Assembly (NCBI RefSeq): GCF_000425345.1
Contig: NZ_AUDG01000046.1
Coordinates: 1 to 34,734, forward strand
Reading direction: 5' to 3'
DNA from: Rheinheimera baltica DSM 14885
GTDB taxonomy: Bacteria; Pseudomonadota; Gammaproteobacteria; Enterobacterales; Alteromonadaceae
DNA: 34,734 nt
The notes under the pieces were generated by a model that ran no database searches, was not told the DNA's origin, and was given only the letters and a program-made list of their open reading frames with translations. Position numbers and translations under genes: made by a program. This document shows, piece after piece, positions 1-7,898 of this stretch (position 1 is the first letter of the stretch; each line of letters begins with the position of its first letter).

Positions 1-194
1 ATGGTAGCCGGGTGATAACCTGGCCGCCCTGTTTGTTTTGCGCTAACTCTTTCAAAGCCAAGTGAGTCAAGCTGTAATCCATCAACAAAGATATCGACCA
101 CTCGGACAGGGTTATCTTCAGTAACGAAGTCATCAAGCGCCTCAGGGAGCAAGGTTACTTGATGTCTACCTTGGCCTTTAATATGGTGGGTCAT
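1..194 (-). CDS. IS1182-type transposase, N-terminal part (cut by window edge)
   Basis: Reading the minus strand from the ATG at 194 gives MTHHIKGQGRHQVTLL followed by PEALDDF, NPVRVVDIFVDGL and TGRPGYHPA. This is the typical opening of IS1182-family DDE transposases: a short DNA-binding leader, the PVRxxDxFVD stretch and GRPxYxP. About 64 codons are visible and the rest runs off the left edge, so intactness cannot be judged. It is transcribed away from the window. The family assignment is by recall of the motif, not by a search. Confidence 0.8.
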   Translation of the reverse strand, partial: MTHHIKGQGRHQVTLLPEALDDFVTEDNPVRVVDIFVDGLQLDSLGFERVSAKQTGRPGYHPAT

Positions 195-330
195 ATCAGC
201 ACACTTTGTTCTAATTCGTATGCTATTAATTTTAGTAAAGCGACAGCTAACTGTACTGCTTTATCAAGAACAATTGATCATATAAATCTATTGCTTAGAC
301 CAAAAGGTGATCAGCAGTTTTCACACAGCC
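1..330 (-). mobile_element. IS1182-family element, one end
   Basis: The transposase start at 194 is followed by about 135 bp of non-coding DNA. A candidate terminal sequence lies at 312-330 (gcagttttcacacagcctg), whose complement caggctgtgtgaaaac looks like an IS1182-type end. A small hairpin (CTGAGCG/CGCTCAG, 330-352) follows immediately. The exact boundary is a guess because the other end is outside the window. Confidence 0.45.
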
Positions 331-366
331 TGAGCGAAAAGCGGACGCTCAGATCTGGTTCTCACG

Positions 367-412
367 AAAAAACGAATCTCTGCATTGCCTTATTTGCAGA
401 CATTCGTTTTTT
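367..412. terminator. Strong bidirectional hairpin
   Basis: Arms 367-384 and 395-412 read AAAAAACGAATCTCTGCA and TGCAGACATTCGTTTTTT. They pair over 17 of 18 positions with one C/C mismatch around a 10-base loop. The A-tract on one side and T-tract on the other give a terminator shape on both strands. It lies between the IS end and the end of the minus-strand hydrolase gene and could terminate both. Confidence 0.65.
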
Positions 413-525
413 GAACCAAGCATTTCATACAACCTTTTACTAGGTTGCCAAATTCAATGTGTCTTACGCTAGCATAAATAGAGGCAATGGTCTGTCTACC
501 GCTCTTTATCCCCGTCCATTTGATG

Positions 526-1665
526 TTATTTGGTGAGTTCACCGATCACTTTTTGATACAAAGCGTCATGCGCGTCATCGCAGGCTTTATAACCGTTGCA
601 ATTGAACAACATCGCCACAGTCGTTTTTGTGTCCGGGATGTAGAAGTTGTAAGTTGCATAACCCAGCTCCCGGCCACCATGATGGATCACCTGTTTGCCA
701 TTAATGGTTTCTTTAAATAAACCATAGCTGTATGACAGAGTACCAAGACCGGTACTGACAAAGCTTGTTTCGCTCATCAATAACTGATGGATGCTGTGGC
801 TGAATTGTTTACCCTCAACAATAAATTTCAGTATGTTAGCCATATCTTTGGCGTTGCCGACTACAGGTGCATCGGCAACACCGATGTTTTGATAATATTG
901 CCGCGTGTCCAATACATCATTTCCCGAGTGAAAGTAACCTGGCACGATGGGACCGTAACTTTTTTCCAGCCCACCGTAACTCAGACTAGACAAGCCCCAA
1001 GGCTCGAAAATTTGCATGCGCATGGCTTGAGAGTGGTGTGTACCGAGCACCTGATCCAAGACCAGTCCCGTTAAAATATATCCGGTATTTGAATAACTCC
1101 AGCCTTGGGCGGGTGCAAATTTGGCTTTCTGATCCAAGGCAAATTGCAGGGCGAATGCATCGGTTTTTATGCTCTCTGGTTCTGCAATAACTGCGTCATA
1201 AAATGCACCATTGGAATCGTTTAAGTAATCAAATAAACCAGCTGTGTGCTGCAGCATTTGCCTAGTGGTCATACTTGAAGCGTTGGCAACTCTGTTCGTA
1301 ATTTCAGCAGGCAGGTAATTGGTAATGCTTTGGTCCAAATTGAGCTTTTGCTGCTCCACCAGCATCGCAGCCAGCAAGGCCGTCAGTTTTTTGCCAGCAC
1401 TGCCATTTGGGATCCGGGCATCTATTAGCATCGGTGTTTTATCATTGAGATCAGCAATTCCTGCCGCACCGTAAAAATAAAGTTGCGGTGACTCTATATA
1501 CAGCACCACACCTGGTATTTCACCTTCGGCTGCTGTATTGAGTAGAGCCTGATAATCAAAAGGTTTTACTAGGTTATTGTTGGTTTTATGCTCTGAACCA
1601 CAGCCGGCAACTGCCAGCGCTAAACTGCCAATAATCATGCCAGACAGAAGATTGTTCACTTTCAT
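526..1665 (-). CDS. Lipoprotein serine hydrolase, class C beta-lactamase/penicillin-binding fold
   Basis: Beta-lactamase-family (PF00144-like) serine hydrolase of 379 residues. The ATG at 1665 is preferred to one 51 bp upstream because it begins directly with a lipoprotein signal, MKVNNLLSG to AVAGC, with the lipobox cysteine at residue 22. The three family motifs are visible: SxxK as S89-A-G-K92, YxN as Y191-S-N193, and HxG as H329-G-G. It is therefore probably an active envelope-anchored esterase, peptidase or transacylase; sequence alone does not tell substrate. It diverges from the mipA-like operon across the TGTATCA array, so joint control by the adjacent OmpR-type regulator is likely. 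Resistance activity should not be assumed: most members of this family are not beta-lactamases. Confidence 0.85.
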   Translation of the reverse strand: MKVNNLLSGMIIGSLALAVAGCGSEHKTNNNLVKPFDYQALLNTAAEGEIPGVVLYIESPQLYFYGAAGIADLNDKTPMLIDARIPNGSAGKKLTALLAAMLVEQQKLNLDQSITNYLPAEITNRVANASSMTTRQMLQHTAGLFDYLNDSNGAFYDAVIAEPESIKTDAFALQFALDQKAKFAPAQGWSYSNTGYILTGLVLDQVLGTHHSQAMRMQIFEPWGLSSLSYGGLEKSYGPIVPGYFHSGNDVLDTRQYYQNIGVADAPVVGNAKDMANILKFIVEGKQFSHSIHQLLMSETSFVSTGLGTLSYSYGLFKETINGKQVIHHGGRELGYATYNFYIPDTKTTVAMLFNCNGYKACDDAHDALYQKVIGELTK

Positions 1666-1722
1666 GTTGATGACCCGTGTTGATGAAGAAGCACTCACCT
1701 TAGCGGGTAGTACCATCGCGGG

Positions 1723-1842
1723 TTGTATCAGCTTCTAAGCGGCTGTGTCAGCTTGTATCAACCTGTATCCCATTCATAGATCTATGATTAATTTTGGTTT
1801 TAATGATACAGATTGATACATTTTTCTATATCCTGATACGGC
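1723..1842. promoter_or_regulatory. Inverted array of TGTATCA boxes on a 10-bp period (probable OmpR-type operator)
   Basis: Direct boxes start at 1724 (TGTATCA), 1744 (TGTGTCA), 1754 (TGTATCA) and 1764 (TGTATCC). Inverted boxes start at 1804 (TGATACA), 1814 (TGATACA) and 1834 (TGATACG). Steps are exactly 10 or 20 bp on each side. A perfect 14-bp palindrome TCATAGATCTATGA (1774-1787) lies between the two sets. OmpR/PhoB-type regulators bind head-to-tail repeats about one helical turn apart, and such a regulator is encoded three genes downstream. The array separates divergent starts at 1665 and 1901. That the regulator binds here is inferred. Confidence 0.65.
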
Positions 1843-1900
1843 TAAACTTGTACGGCCTCGATAAGCTAGACGCACACTAACAACCAGAAGAAATTGCAAA

Positions 1901-2734
1901 ATGAAACACTATTACCTAACACCTCTTTTACTATGTAGCGCAGTGAGTTTGGCGAATGAGCAAACATCCGACACATCCTGGTATGATTTTCTCCAGCAGA
2001 AACGCGATGGCGGCGGCTTTTTTTCAGCCGGTATTGTTGTTCAAAATAGTCAGGGGTTGTATCGGTCTGTAGACTTCAAAGTACGGCCTGAGTTAAAGGG
2101 CGCATATTATTTTAACAATGGTTTATTTATTGAATATCCTGGTAGATCGGACAAGTTCGACAACCAATTTGCCGTGGGTTACAACCTGGGCACTACCGGA
2201 AATTGGGAGTTTGATGTTTTACTGTCGATGGCACATGGTGGCTTAAACTACACAGGTGCGCAAAGCAGCTTTAAAAAAGATGCCAGCCCCTATTGGGGGC
2301 TAAGGGCCATAGGTACGATTGCCGGGCTTGATACAATGTTGATGTATGGTACCAACAGCAACAAGATGGACTACAGCAATGGGCTGTACGGTGCGGCCTG
2401 GCTCGGTAAAAGTTGGAATATTAACAACTGGCACCTTTACAGCTCGGTAGGGGCGCAGTATCGAAACGCTGCCATGTTAGATTTCTACTATGGTATACCC
2501 GATAACCAAGCAGGCGTGCCAGCGTATGATGCAAAAGGGGGCGTTAACTTAATTTATAAAGCAGGATTTAAAAAGCCGCTTAATGAAAATTGGCTGGTTG
2601 AGGGTAACTTTAGCATGACACGCTATGCCGATAGCATCATCGATAGCCCTTATTCACAGTCTATTCTGCAGGGCGATGAAAAGCGCAGCGAGAACGGCAG
2701 AACATTCAGTTTATCAATTAGTTATGTTTTTTAA
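1901..2734 (+). CDS. MipA/OmpV family outer membrane protein
   Basis: A 277-residue protein with an N-terminal signal peptide (MKHYYLTPLLLCSAVSLA, cleavage near ANE). It has alternating hydrophobic strands, a DFYYGI motif near residue 197 typical of MipA/OmpV proteins, and a C-terminal phenylalanine (SISYVF) as expected for an outer membrane beta barrel. MipA was described in E. coli as a scaffold for murein enzymes; OmpV-like members are porins or adhesins, so the role here is open. It is the first gene of an operon with DUF3019, an OmpR regulator and a kinase. The upstream TGTATCA array suggests control by that regulator. Confidence 0.85.
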   Translation: MKHYYLTPLLLCSAVSLANEQTSDTSWYDFLQQKRDGGGFFSAGIVVQNSQGLYRSVDFKVRPELKGAYYFNNGLFIEYPGRSDKFDNQFAVGYNLGTTGNWEFDVLLSMAHGGLNYTGAQSSFKKDASPYWGLRAIGTIAGLDTMLMYGTNSNKMDYSNGLYGAAWLGKSWNINNWHLYSSVGAQYRNAAMLDFYYGIPDNQAGVPAYDAKGGVNLIYKAGFKKPLNENWLVEGNFSMTRYADSIIDSPYSQSILQGDEKRSENGRTFSLSISYVF

Positions 2735-2743
2735 GGGTGACCA

Positions 2744-3133
2744 ATGAAGATAAGCATATTATCAGGCCTGGTCATTGCACTGGCTTTAATGAATCACTCC
2801 GGCGTGGCGGCTGAACAAAGCCCGGTAGCGGGTTTTACTGTGACACCAAAACAATGCACCACGTTAAAACAGGGCGATATCTGCTACCTGAATTTACAGC
2901 TGTCCTGGCAACAGGCAACGCTGCAAAACTATTGCTTGTTCGCCAATGCACAAAAATTACACTGTTGGCATAGCGTGCAACAAGGGCAATGGCAGCAAGA
3001 TTTCGCGATGCAACAGGATTTAGTGATAACGTTGCAAACATCGGAAAGGCAGGTATTGCATAGTCAAACGATAAGGTATGCTTGGATGTACAAGAAAAAC
3101 AACAGTAAAGCGATGCGCTGGCGCATGTTTTGA
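2744..3133 (+). CDS. DUF3019 family periplasmic protein
   Basis: A 129-residue protein with a signal peptide (cleavage near VAA-EQ). Four cysteines (C38, C47, C64, C74) lie in the pattern P-x2-C, G-x2-C, CLF and LHCW that I associate with DUF3019; two disulfides are likely. The function of the family is unknown. It begins 9 bases after the porin-like gene and its stop overlaps the region of the regulator start. In marine gammaproteobacteria DUF3019 genes recur beside MipA-like genes and two-component systems, so it may be a periplasmic partner or an input for the kinase; that is inference. Confidence 0.75.
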   Translation: MKISILSGLVIALALMNHSGVAAEQSPVAGFTVTPKQCTTLKQGDICYLNLQLSWQQATLQNYCLFANAQKLHCWHSVQQGQWQQDFAMQQDLVITLQTSERQVLHSQTIRYAWMYKKNNSKAMRWRMF

Positions 3134-3141
3134 GCTTAGGC

Positions 3142-3840
3142 ATGATCAGAATTGCATTGGTAGAAGACGATAAAGAGCTGGCCGAGTGGATTTCAGATTA
3201 CCTGTTAGCGAAAAACTATCAGGTAAGCATTTACCATGATGGCCAGCAAGCATTAGATGCGTTCAATTTTGCTTTACCGGATCTCATCATCCTTGATGGT
3301 ATGTTGCCATCAATGGATGGTCTTGAGGTATGCAAACAGTTACGTCGGCGATCAGCTGTTCCTATTATTATGCTTACGGCTCGTGATGAAGAAATCGATG
3401 AAATTCTCGGATTGGAAATGGGTGCTGACGACTATCTAACGAAACCTGTCCGTGGGCGTGTGCTTGAGACACGGATAAAAGCATTGTTAAGACGAACCAG
3501 CCCAGGACATTCGCAACCTGTCGGGCAAAATACGTTGAGTTTAGGCATGTTGGAGATTTGTAAATCTTCTCGTAGCGTTAACTTAAAGGGAGAAGCGGTC
3601 AACCTCTCGAGCAATGAATTTGATGTGCTGTGGCTGCTGGCTGAACAAGCCGGTGAAATTGTTAGTCGCGAGTCTCTGACCCAGCGTTTGCGGGGTTTTG
3701 AATATGATGGTTTTGACCGCACCATTGATTTGCGAATTTCCCGGCTGCGGAAAAAACTGCATGACGACGCCAGCAACCCGTTCAAAATTAAGACCATATG
3801 GGGCAAAGGATATTTGTTAGCAACAGAGGTCTGGCAATAA
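3142..3840 (+). CDS. OmpR/PhoB-type response regulator
   Basis: Receiver domain (residues 1-115) with acidic pair E8-D9/D10, phosphoacceptor D52 (IILDGMLPS), T in MLTARD and K in LTKPV. It is followed by a winged-helix Trans_reg_C domain ending RLRKKLHDD...IKTIWGKGYLL. The ATG at 3142 gives the usual start MIRIALVEDD; a TTG at 3130 overlapping the previous stop is possible. The gene is translationally linked to the kinase through TAATG. It most resembles RstA-like regulators and is the natural candidate to bind the 10-bp-spaced TGTATCA boxes upstream of the operon, giving autoregulation. Confidence 0.9.
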   Translation: MIRIALVEDDKELAEWISDYLLAKNYQVSIYHDGQQALDAFNFALPDLIILDGMLPSMDGLEVCKQLRRRSAVPIIMLTARDEEIDEILGLEMGADDYLTKPVRGRVLETRIKALLRRTSPGHSQPVGQNTLSLGMLEICKSSRSVNLKGEAVNLSSNEFDVLWLLAEQAGEIVSRESLTQRLRGFEYDGFDRTIDLRISRLRKKLHDDASNPFKIKTIWGKGYLLATEVWQ

Positions 3841-5123
3841 TGTGGCGCTTTGTGCTTGCCCTGCTGTTGGTGGTGATTGTTGGCAGTATCGCGCTGGGGC
3901 AACTATTCGATGGCCTAGCGCAACAACAAAACGAACACAGGCTCAGTCAAGAGCAGCAACATTTGCTGAGCCAGGTTGAGCTGATTAAAAGTGCCATCCA
4001 ATCTGGTATTGCTCCAGCGCAACTATCGACATGGTTTGCATTGGCCTCGCAACCTTCGGCTGTGCAATATGAACTGCAGCCATTAAAAGACTACCCGTTA
4101 CCTCAGGCATTCATTGCACAAATTTATGTTGATAAAGCGGTATTTCTTGAATCAAAGGATGGGCTTACCGCATATGCGCTGATCGACGCGCAAACGGTTT
4201 TACTGGTGACCCGAGCCCACGAGTCAGGAACAGGCGCCGCGGATAATCCCTGGCTACTGACGGCTAGCTTTTACAGCATTTTGCTTGGTCTGTTGCTGAT
4301 CTTTTTGGCACCGTTTTTAATCCGTCTGGCTAAGCTGCGCAATGCAGCTATTGCTTTTGGCGACGGCAAGTTAGATATCCGCTTAACCGTTGGCTCCTTT
4401 TGGTATCTCAAAGAAATTGAGCAGGCATTCAACCAGATGACAGAACGGCTTGGACGCTCGATTCAAGACAATAAGTTGCTGGCCGCGGGGTTATCGCATG
4501 AATTACGCACACCGCTTGCCAGAGTGAGAATGGGGCTGGATACGCTTTGCGAAACTACAGATCCAAAGTTAAGAACCCAATACGAAGTTCGGGTCAATCA
4601 AAACCTCGATGATATGGAGTCCTTGATCAACGCGTTGCTTAATTTTGCCCGTCTGCAACATTCGCTCGATAGCACGGCGAAATCAAGGATAGATTTAAAG
4701 CCGTTGGTACTGCAACAAATGGCCAAAGCCAATGATCAGCGCCTGGAACTGATAGTCGGGCCAGATCAATACTGGATTTGGGGAGATGAGCATCATGTCA
4801 GTTTAATGCTGAGCAATCTGCTCACTAACGCTTTAAAGCACTGTCGGGAGAAAGTGCAAGTGACACTGTCCGGTTCAACCGGCCACGTCACACTTTGTAT
4901 CAATGACGATGGGACAGGCATTTCTGCCACAGACGCGGACAAAGTGTTTCAACCTTTTGTCAGACTAGCCGAAAAAATCGAAGGCAATAAACCAGGATTC
5001 GGCCTAGGCCTGGCATTGGTCGAACGCATTACCCAATGGCTTGGTGGAGAAGTGAAAGTTGTCACCTGCCAAAACCTGAAAGGCGCTAGTTTTGTGGTCA
5101 GATTTTCATATCGCCCCGAGTAA
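3840..5123 (+). CDS. Membrane sensor histidine kinase partner of the OmpR-type regulator
   Basis: A 427-residue kinase. The start ATG overlaps the regulator stop (TAATG). Domains: TM1 (residues 2-22), a periplasmic loop of about 110 residues, TM2 (about 140-165), HAMP, HisKA with H220 in GLSHELRTPL, and HATPase with N box (NLLTNALKH), G1 (DDGTGI) and G2 (GFGLGLAL). It should autophosphorylate and pass phosphate to the regulator. The signal is unknown. The co-encoded outer membrane and periplasmic proteins suggest an envelope or small-molecule cue. Confidence 0.9.
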   Translation: MWRFVLALLLVVIVGSIALGQLFDGLAQQQNEHRLSQEQQHLLSQVELIKSAIQSGIAPAQLSTWFALASQPSAVQYELQPLKDYPLPQAFIAQIYVDKAVFLESKDGLTAYALIDAQTVLLVTRAHESGTGAADNPWLLTASFYSILLGLLLIFLAPFLIRLAKLRNAAIAFGDGKLDIRLTVGSFWYLKEIEQAFNQMTERLGRSIQDNKLLAAGLSHELRTPLARVRMGLDTLCETTDPKLRTQYEVRVNQNLDDMESLINALLNFARLQHSLDSTAKSRIDLKPLVLQQMAKANDQRLELIVGPDQYWIWGDEHHVSLMLSNLLTNALKHCREKVQVTLSGSTGHVTLCINDDGTGISATDADKVFQPFVRLAEKIEGNKPGFGLGLALVERITQWLGGEVKVVTCQNLKGASFVVRFSYRPE

Positions 5124-5738
5124 GTGACTACATTCTTATTTGAGCGGCCTACTCATTCTAGCCGTATCGTTATAGCCTAAAAATTGATGTTCACTTGAAG
5201 CCCGCAATGAATAGTGTACGGATTGTTAGCTTTTAGTAATCCGTGCTGTCTCGAAATTTTCGAGAGCCCCCAGTTCAGTTATTGTGAGAAATGTCCGCTT
5301 TCAGTGAAAAGCGACGATTTAACCGAATCTCAGTGAATTTCCGCAATTGGCACTTATCGGAAGTTCTAACCCTCGAGCTAAACACGACTAACTGCAGGCT
5401 CAAAATCTTGTGTTATGGCTTTACCGGATTAGCCGCGCTGTTGCCTGCTACCGTATGCCAGGCTTAACCTGCCAGCGGGTTACCAGGCCGTTTAGTACGT
5501 AAGGGTCGGCTTTGGTTTATACTGGCCAAACGGGCCGCAGTCGCTAAAGCCAAACTTAGAATATAAGCTTGATAACACGCTAGCAGCGCAAGTTAAAAAC
5601 GTGCGGCGGCAATGTTTAACGTTTCAAATCAACAATATACGCAGCGCCCGATGCATTACCGTTATCGTTACGATGCGGTACCGCAATTATCGTCGTGTTG
5701 TTTGACAGCGTAACATCCCAGGTAAAAGCGAGGATCTG
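5124..5738. other. Gene-poor stretch between the kinase and umuD
   Basis: About 600 bases with stop codons in all frames and no ORF that I can support. The only clear structure is a short palindrome, TCTCGAAATTTTCGAGA (5249-5265). No tRNA, IS or coding relic was recognised. It may be eroded sequence flanking the umuDC module. Confidence 0.5.
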
Positions 5739-5785
5739 GCGAAAAGTGAAGATGCGGTTTAGTTTTGTTCTGCCCTTAATAATCC
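5739..5785 (+). repeat. Copy 1 of a 47-bp element also found twice downstream of umuC
   Basis: This stretch, beginning GCGAAAAGTGAAGATG and ending CTGCCCTTAATAATCC, aligns without gaps to 8603-8649 (about 80% by eye) and to 7579-7625. Copies therefore lie upstream of umuD, directly after umuC and after the toxin module. The short umuC 3' coding part that accompanies the other two copies is not seen here. Confidence 0.55.
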
Positions 5786-5827
5786 AACTTTAGTGATTGC
5801 AGCTTGGCATCGTCTTAATCTGATATA

Positions 5828-5847
5828 TACTGTACAAATATACATAT
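5828..5847 (+). promoter_or_regulatory. LexA (SOS) box of umuDC
   Basis: TACTGTACAAATATACATAT matches the consensus TACTGT-N8-ACAGTA: the left half is perfect, the right half is ACATAT, with an AT-rich spacer. It lies 13 bases upstream of the umuD start, with GAGG at 5851-5854 as ribosome binding site. This position fits LexA repression of the operon. Confidence 0.8.
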
Positions 5848-5860
5848 ATAGAGGTTTTGT

Positions 5861-6292
5861 ATGACTGTCCTATTTCTGGGGGATGCGCACCATAGCGCCA
5901 AACTCGCTATACCGTTATTTGCCAGCAAGATTAAGGCCGGCTTCCCCTCACCGGCGCAGGATTATGTCGAGCGTACGCTGGATTTAAACGAGCTATGTAT
6001 CCGCCACCCTAACGCGACGTTTTTTGTCCGGGTAGAGGGCGACTCGATGATTGACGCCGGTATTTACGATAACGATGTATTAGTGGTAGACCGCGCTATT
6101 GACGCCGAGCATGGCGATATCGTGGTGGCCGCCGTTAATGGTGAGTTTACCGTAAAAGAGCTGTGTACCCGCCCTTCACTGATGTTGCTGCCACGCAACG
6201 CGGCCTACCAACCGATACGCCCATGTAATGGTGAAGAGCTGAATGTTTTTGGTGTGGTAACTAATGTGATCCGGCAAATGAAACGCAAATGA
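5861..6292 (+). CDS. umuD: UmuD, translesion polymerase V accessory/autoprotease
   Basis: A 143-residue S24/LexA-like protein. The self-cleavage site is A26-G27 (KAGFPSP). The catalytic serine is S62 (EGDSMIDAGI) and the lysine K99 (FTVKEL). RecA-stimulated cleavage would give UmuD', which joins UmuC to form DNA polymerase V for SOS mutagenesis. The start follows a GAGG ribosome site and a LexA box. The stop overlaps umuC (ATGA). Length and spacing are standard. Confidence 0.95.
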   Translation: MTVLFLGDAHHSAKLAIPLFASKIKAGFPSPAQDYVERTLDLNELCIRHPNATFFVRVEGDSMIDAGIYDNDVLVVDRAIDAEHGDIVVAAVNGEFTVKELCTRPSLMLLPRNAAYQPIRPCNGEELNVFGVVTNVIRQMKRK

Positions 6293-7566
6293 GCCCATCT
6301 GTATTTGCCCTGGTAGATTGCAATAACTTTTATGCCAGCTGTGAAAAGCTGTTCCGGCCCGATTTAGCCGATAAACCGGTTGTGGTGTTATCCAACAACG
6401 ACGGTTGCATTATTGCCCGCTCGAAAGAGGCTAAAAAGCTTGGCATTAAAATGGGCCTGCCGGTGTTTCAGGTGCGTGATTTATTGCAACAGCATCAGAT
6501 AGTGGCCTTTTCATCCAACTATGCGCTGTATGCCGATATGTCGCAGCGGGTAATGAGCACGCTGGAAAACCTGGCACCACGGGTAGAGGTGTATTCAATT
6601 GATGAAGCCTTTTTAGATTTAACCGGCCTGGCTTATTGCGAAGGGCTAACTGAATTTGGCCAGCACGTTAGGCGCACCGTGCAAAAAGATATCGGCATCA
6701 CGGTTTGTGTTGGCATAGCGCCAAGTAAAACCCTGGCAAAACTGGCCAACCATGCCGCCAAAACCTGGGCTAAAACCGGGGGCGTGGTCGATTTAACCGG
6801 CAAAGAGCGCCAGCGCAAGTTACTGGCCCTGCTGCCGGTAAACGAAGTGTGGGGCATTGGCGGCAAGCTGACAAAACGTTTAGAGCAACTGGGTATTACC
6901 ACCGCACTGCAGTTGGCTGATGCGGCCCCTGATTACATTCGGCAGCACTTTTCTGTGGTGGTTGAGCGCACCGTGCGCGAACTTAATGGTGAGTCATGTA
7001 TTGCACTGGAAGATGTCGCACCAACCAAAAAGCAAATTATCAGCAGCCGCGCCTTTGGTGAACGTATTAGCGACAAACAGCAGATGCGTGAGGCCATTAG
7101 CGAATACATTAGCCGGGCCTGCAAAAAGCTGCGCCAGGAGCAACAACAGGCAAAATACCTGACGGTATTTTTGCGCACCAGCCCATTTAGCGACAAAGAC
7201 GCGCCCTACTCCGCCAGTAAAAGCTGTGAGCTGGAAAGCCCCAGCAGCGACACCCGGGTGTTTTTAGCCAGCGCCATGCGGCTACTTGATAGTCTGTGGC
7301 TTAACGGCTACCGCTACGCTAAGGCAGGTGTCATGCTAGCCGACTTTTACGACCCGGGGGTTCACCAACCCGGCCTTTTCGACGAGCCGATTGTACAAAA
7401 AGAATCTGACCAAAAGCTGATGCAACTAATGGATACCCTCAACAGCAAACATGGCAAAACGCTGTGGTTTGCCAGCCAGGGCACAACCCAGCAATGGGGC
7501 ATGAAACGTGAACTGCTCTCGCCGGCTTACACCACAAATTGGAAAGAATTACCGCTGGTCAAGTGA
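6289..7566 (+). CDS. umuC: UmuC, Y-family DNA polymerase V catalytic subunit
   Basis: A 425-residue Y-family polymerase. The palm carboxylates are D10 (FALVDCNNFY) and D105-E106 (YSIDEAFLDL). A little-finger domain follows, then a probable sliding-clamp motif QPGLF at 360-364, and a DUF4113 C-terminus (LMDTLNSKHGK to WKELPLVK). It overlaps umuD by 4 bases, as is usual for a LexA-controlled operon. The last ~100 bases and the following ~60 bases are duplicated at 8491-8649 on the far side of the toxin module, so this 3' end was a recombination or insertion point. Confidence 0.95.
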   Translation: MSPSVFALVDCNNFYASCEKLFRPDLADKPVVVLSNNDGCIIARSKEAKKLGIKMGLPVFQVRDLLQQHQIVAFSSNYALYADMSQRVMSTLENLAPRVEVYSIDEAFLDLTGLAYCEGLTEFGQHVRRTVQKDIGITVCVGIAPSKTLAKLANHAAKTWAKTGGVVDLTGKERQRKLLALLPVNEVWGIGGKLTKRLEQLGITTALQLADAAPDYIRQHFSVVVERTVRELNGESCIALEDVAPTKKQIISSRAFGERISDKQQMREAISEYISRACKKLRQEQQQAKYLTVFLRTSPFSDKDAPYSASKSCELESPSSDTRVFLASAMRLLDSLWLNGYRYAKAGVMLADFYDPGVHQPGLFDEPIVQKESDQKLMQLMDTLNSKHGKTLWFASQGTTQQWGMKRELLSPAYTTNWKELPLVK

Positions 7567-7625
7567 GGCCTACTAAGAGCAAATAGCGAAGCTGTAGTTT
7601 GAATTTAGCCTGCCCCCAATAATTA
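7466..7625 (+). repeat. Direct repeat, left copy: umuC 3' end plus downstream 60 bp
   Basis: The sequence covers the last codons of umuC (from near SQGTTQQWGMK to the stop) and on to CTGCCCCCAATAAT. It aligns almost gap-free with 8491-8649, about 85% identical by eye. The Tse2/Tsi2-like pair lies exactly between the copies, oriented opposite to umuC. Confidence 0.8.
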
Positions 7626-7670
7626 CTAAGGCGCACTACTTGCGCTTTGCCAGCCAACAAAACAACCTGC

Positions 7671-7898
7671 TCATCTCACGACTTTCTCATAAGGCAGCAT
7701 TTGAGGATTGTCATTGGCAATCTTTTTGTATTCCTCTTCAAGCCACGCCTGACAATTTTCCAAGCACAACAGATGCTCCTCGTAGTCAGACACATCACGA
7801 ATCGTTTCGCTTTGCAGAAACTTTTCGTTGTACTTAATAGCGTCATTGAGCGCTGACGTTAACAGCATCAGATACTGTTCGGATATTTCCAATTTCAT
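7671..7898 (-). CDS. Tsi2-like immunity/antitoxin protein
   Basis: An acidic helical protein of 75 residues, MKLEISEQYLMLLTSAL to MLPYEKVVR. It resembles P. aeruginosa Tsi2 as I remember it: nearly the same length (77), same opening MxL, two long helices, and an ending LPPYDRLI comparable to MLPYEKVV here. Its ATG overlaps the toxin stop (ATGA), with GAGG about 7 bases upstream inside the toxin gene, so the two are translationally coupled toxin-first, the order of tse2-tsi2. The expected role is to bind and neutralise the Tse2-like toxin in the cytoplasm. Similarity is by eye only; a search is needed to raise certainty. Confidence 0.65.
   Translation of the reverse strand: MKLEISEQYLMLLTSALNDAIKYNEKFLQSETIRDVSDYEEHLLCLENCQAWLEEEYKKIANDNPQMLPYEKVVR

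Noticed and set aside
159-443. 94-codon open frame on the plus strand
   Set aside because: It runs antisense to the transposase start and through the terminator hairpin, with no recognisable protein features.
1723-1842. CRISPR-like reading of the TGTATCA repeats
   Set aside because: Units are 7-10 bp, change orientation and have no spacers of CRISPR size; an operator array fits better.
3432-3902. Minus-strand frame of 156 codons over the OmpR-type regulator
   Set aside because: It is antisense to a clear receiver/winged-helix gene and has no protein-family features.
5249-5265. Short palindrome TCTCGAAATTTTCGAGA as an attachment or dif-type site
   Set aside because: It lacks the spacing and arms of known recombinase sites and nothing nearby encodes an integrase.
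7640-7856. Plus-strand open frames over the Tsi2-like gene
   Set aside because: They are antisense shadows of the immunity gene, with no ribosome site or recognisable motif.
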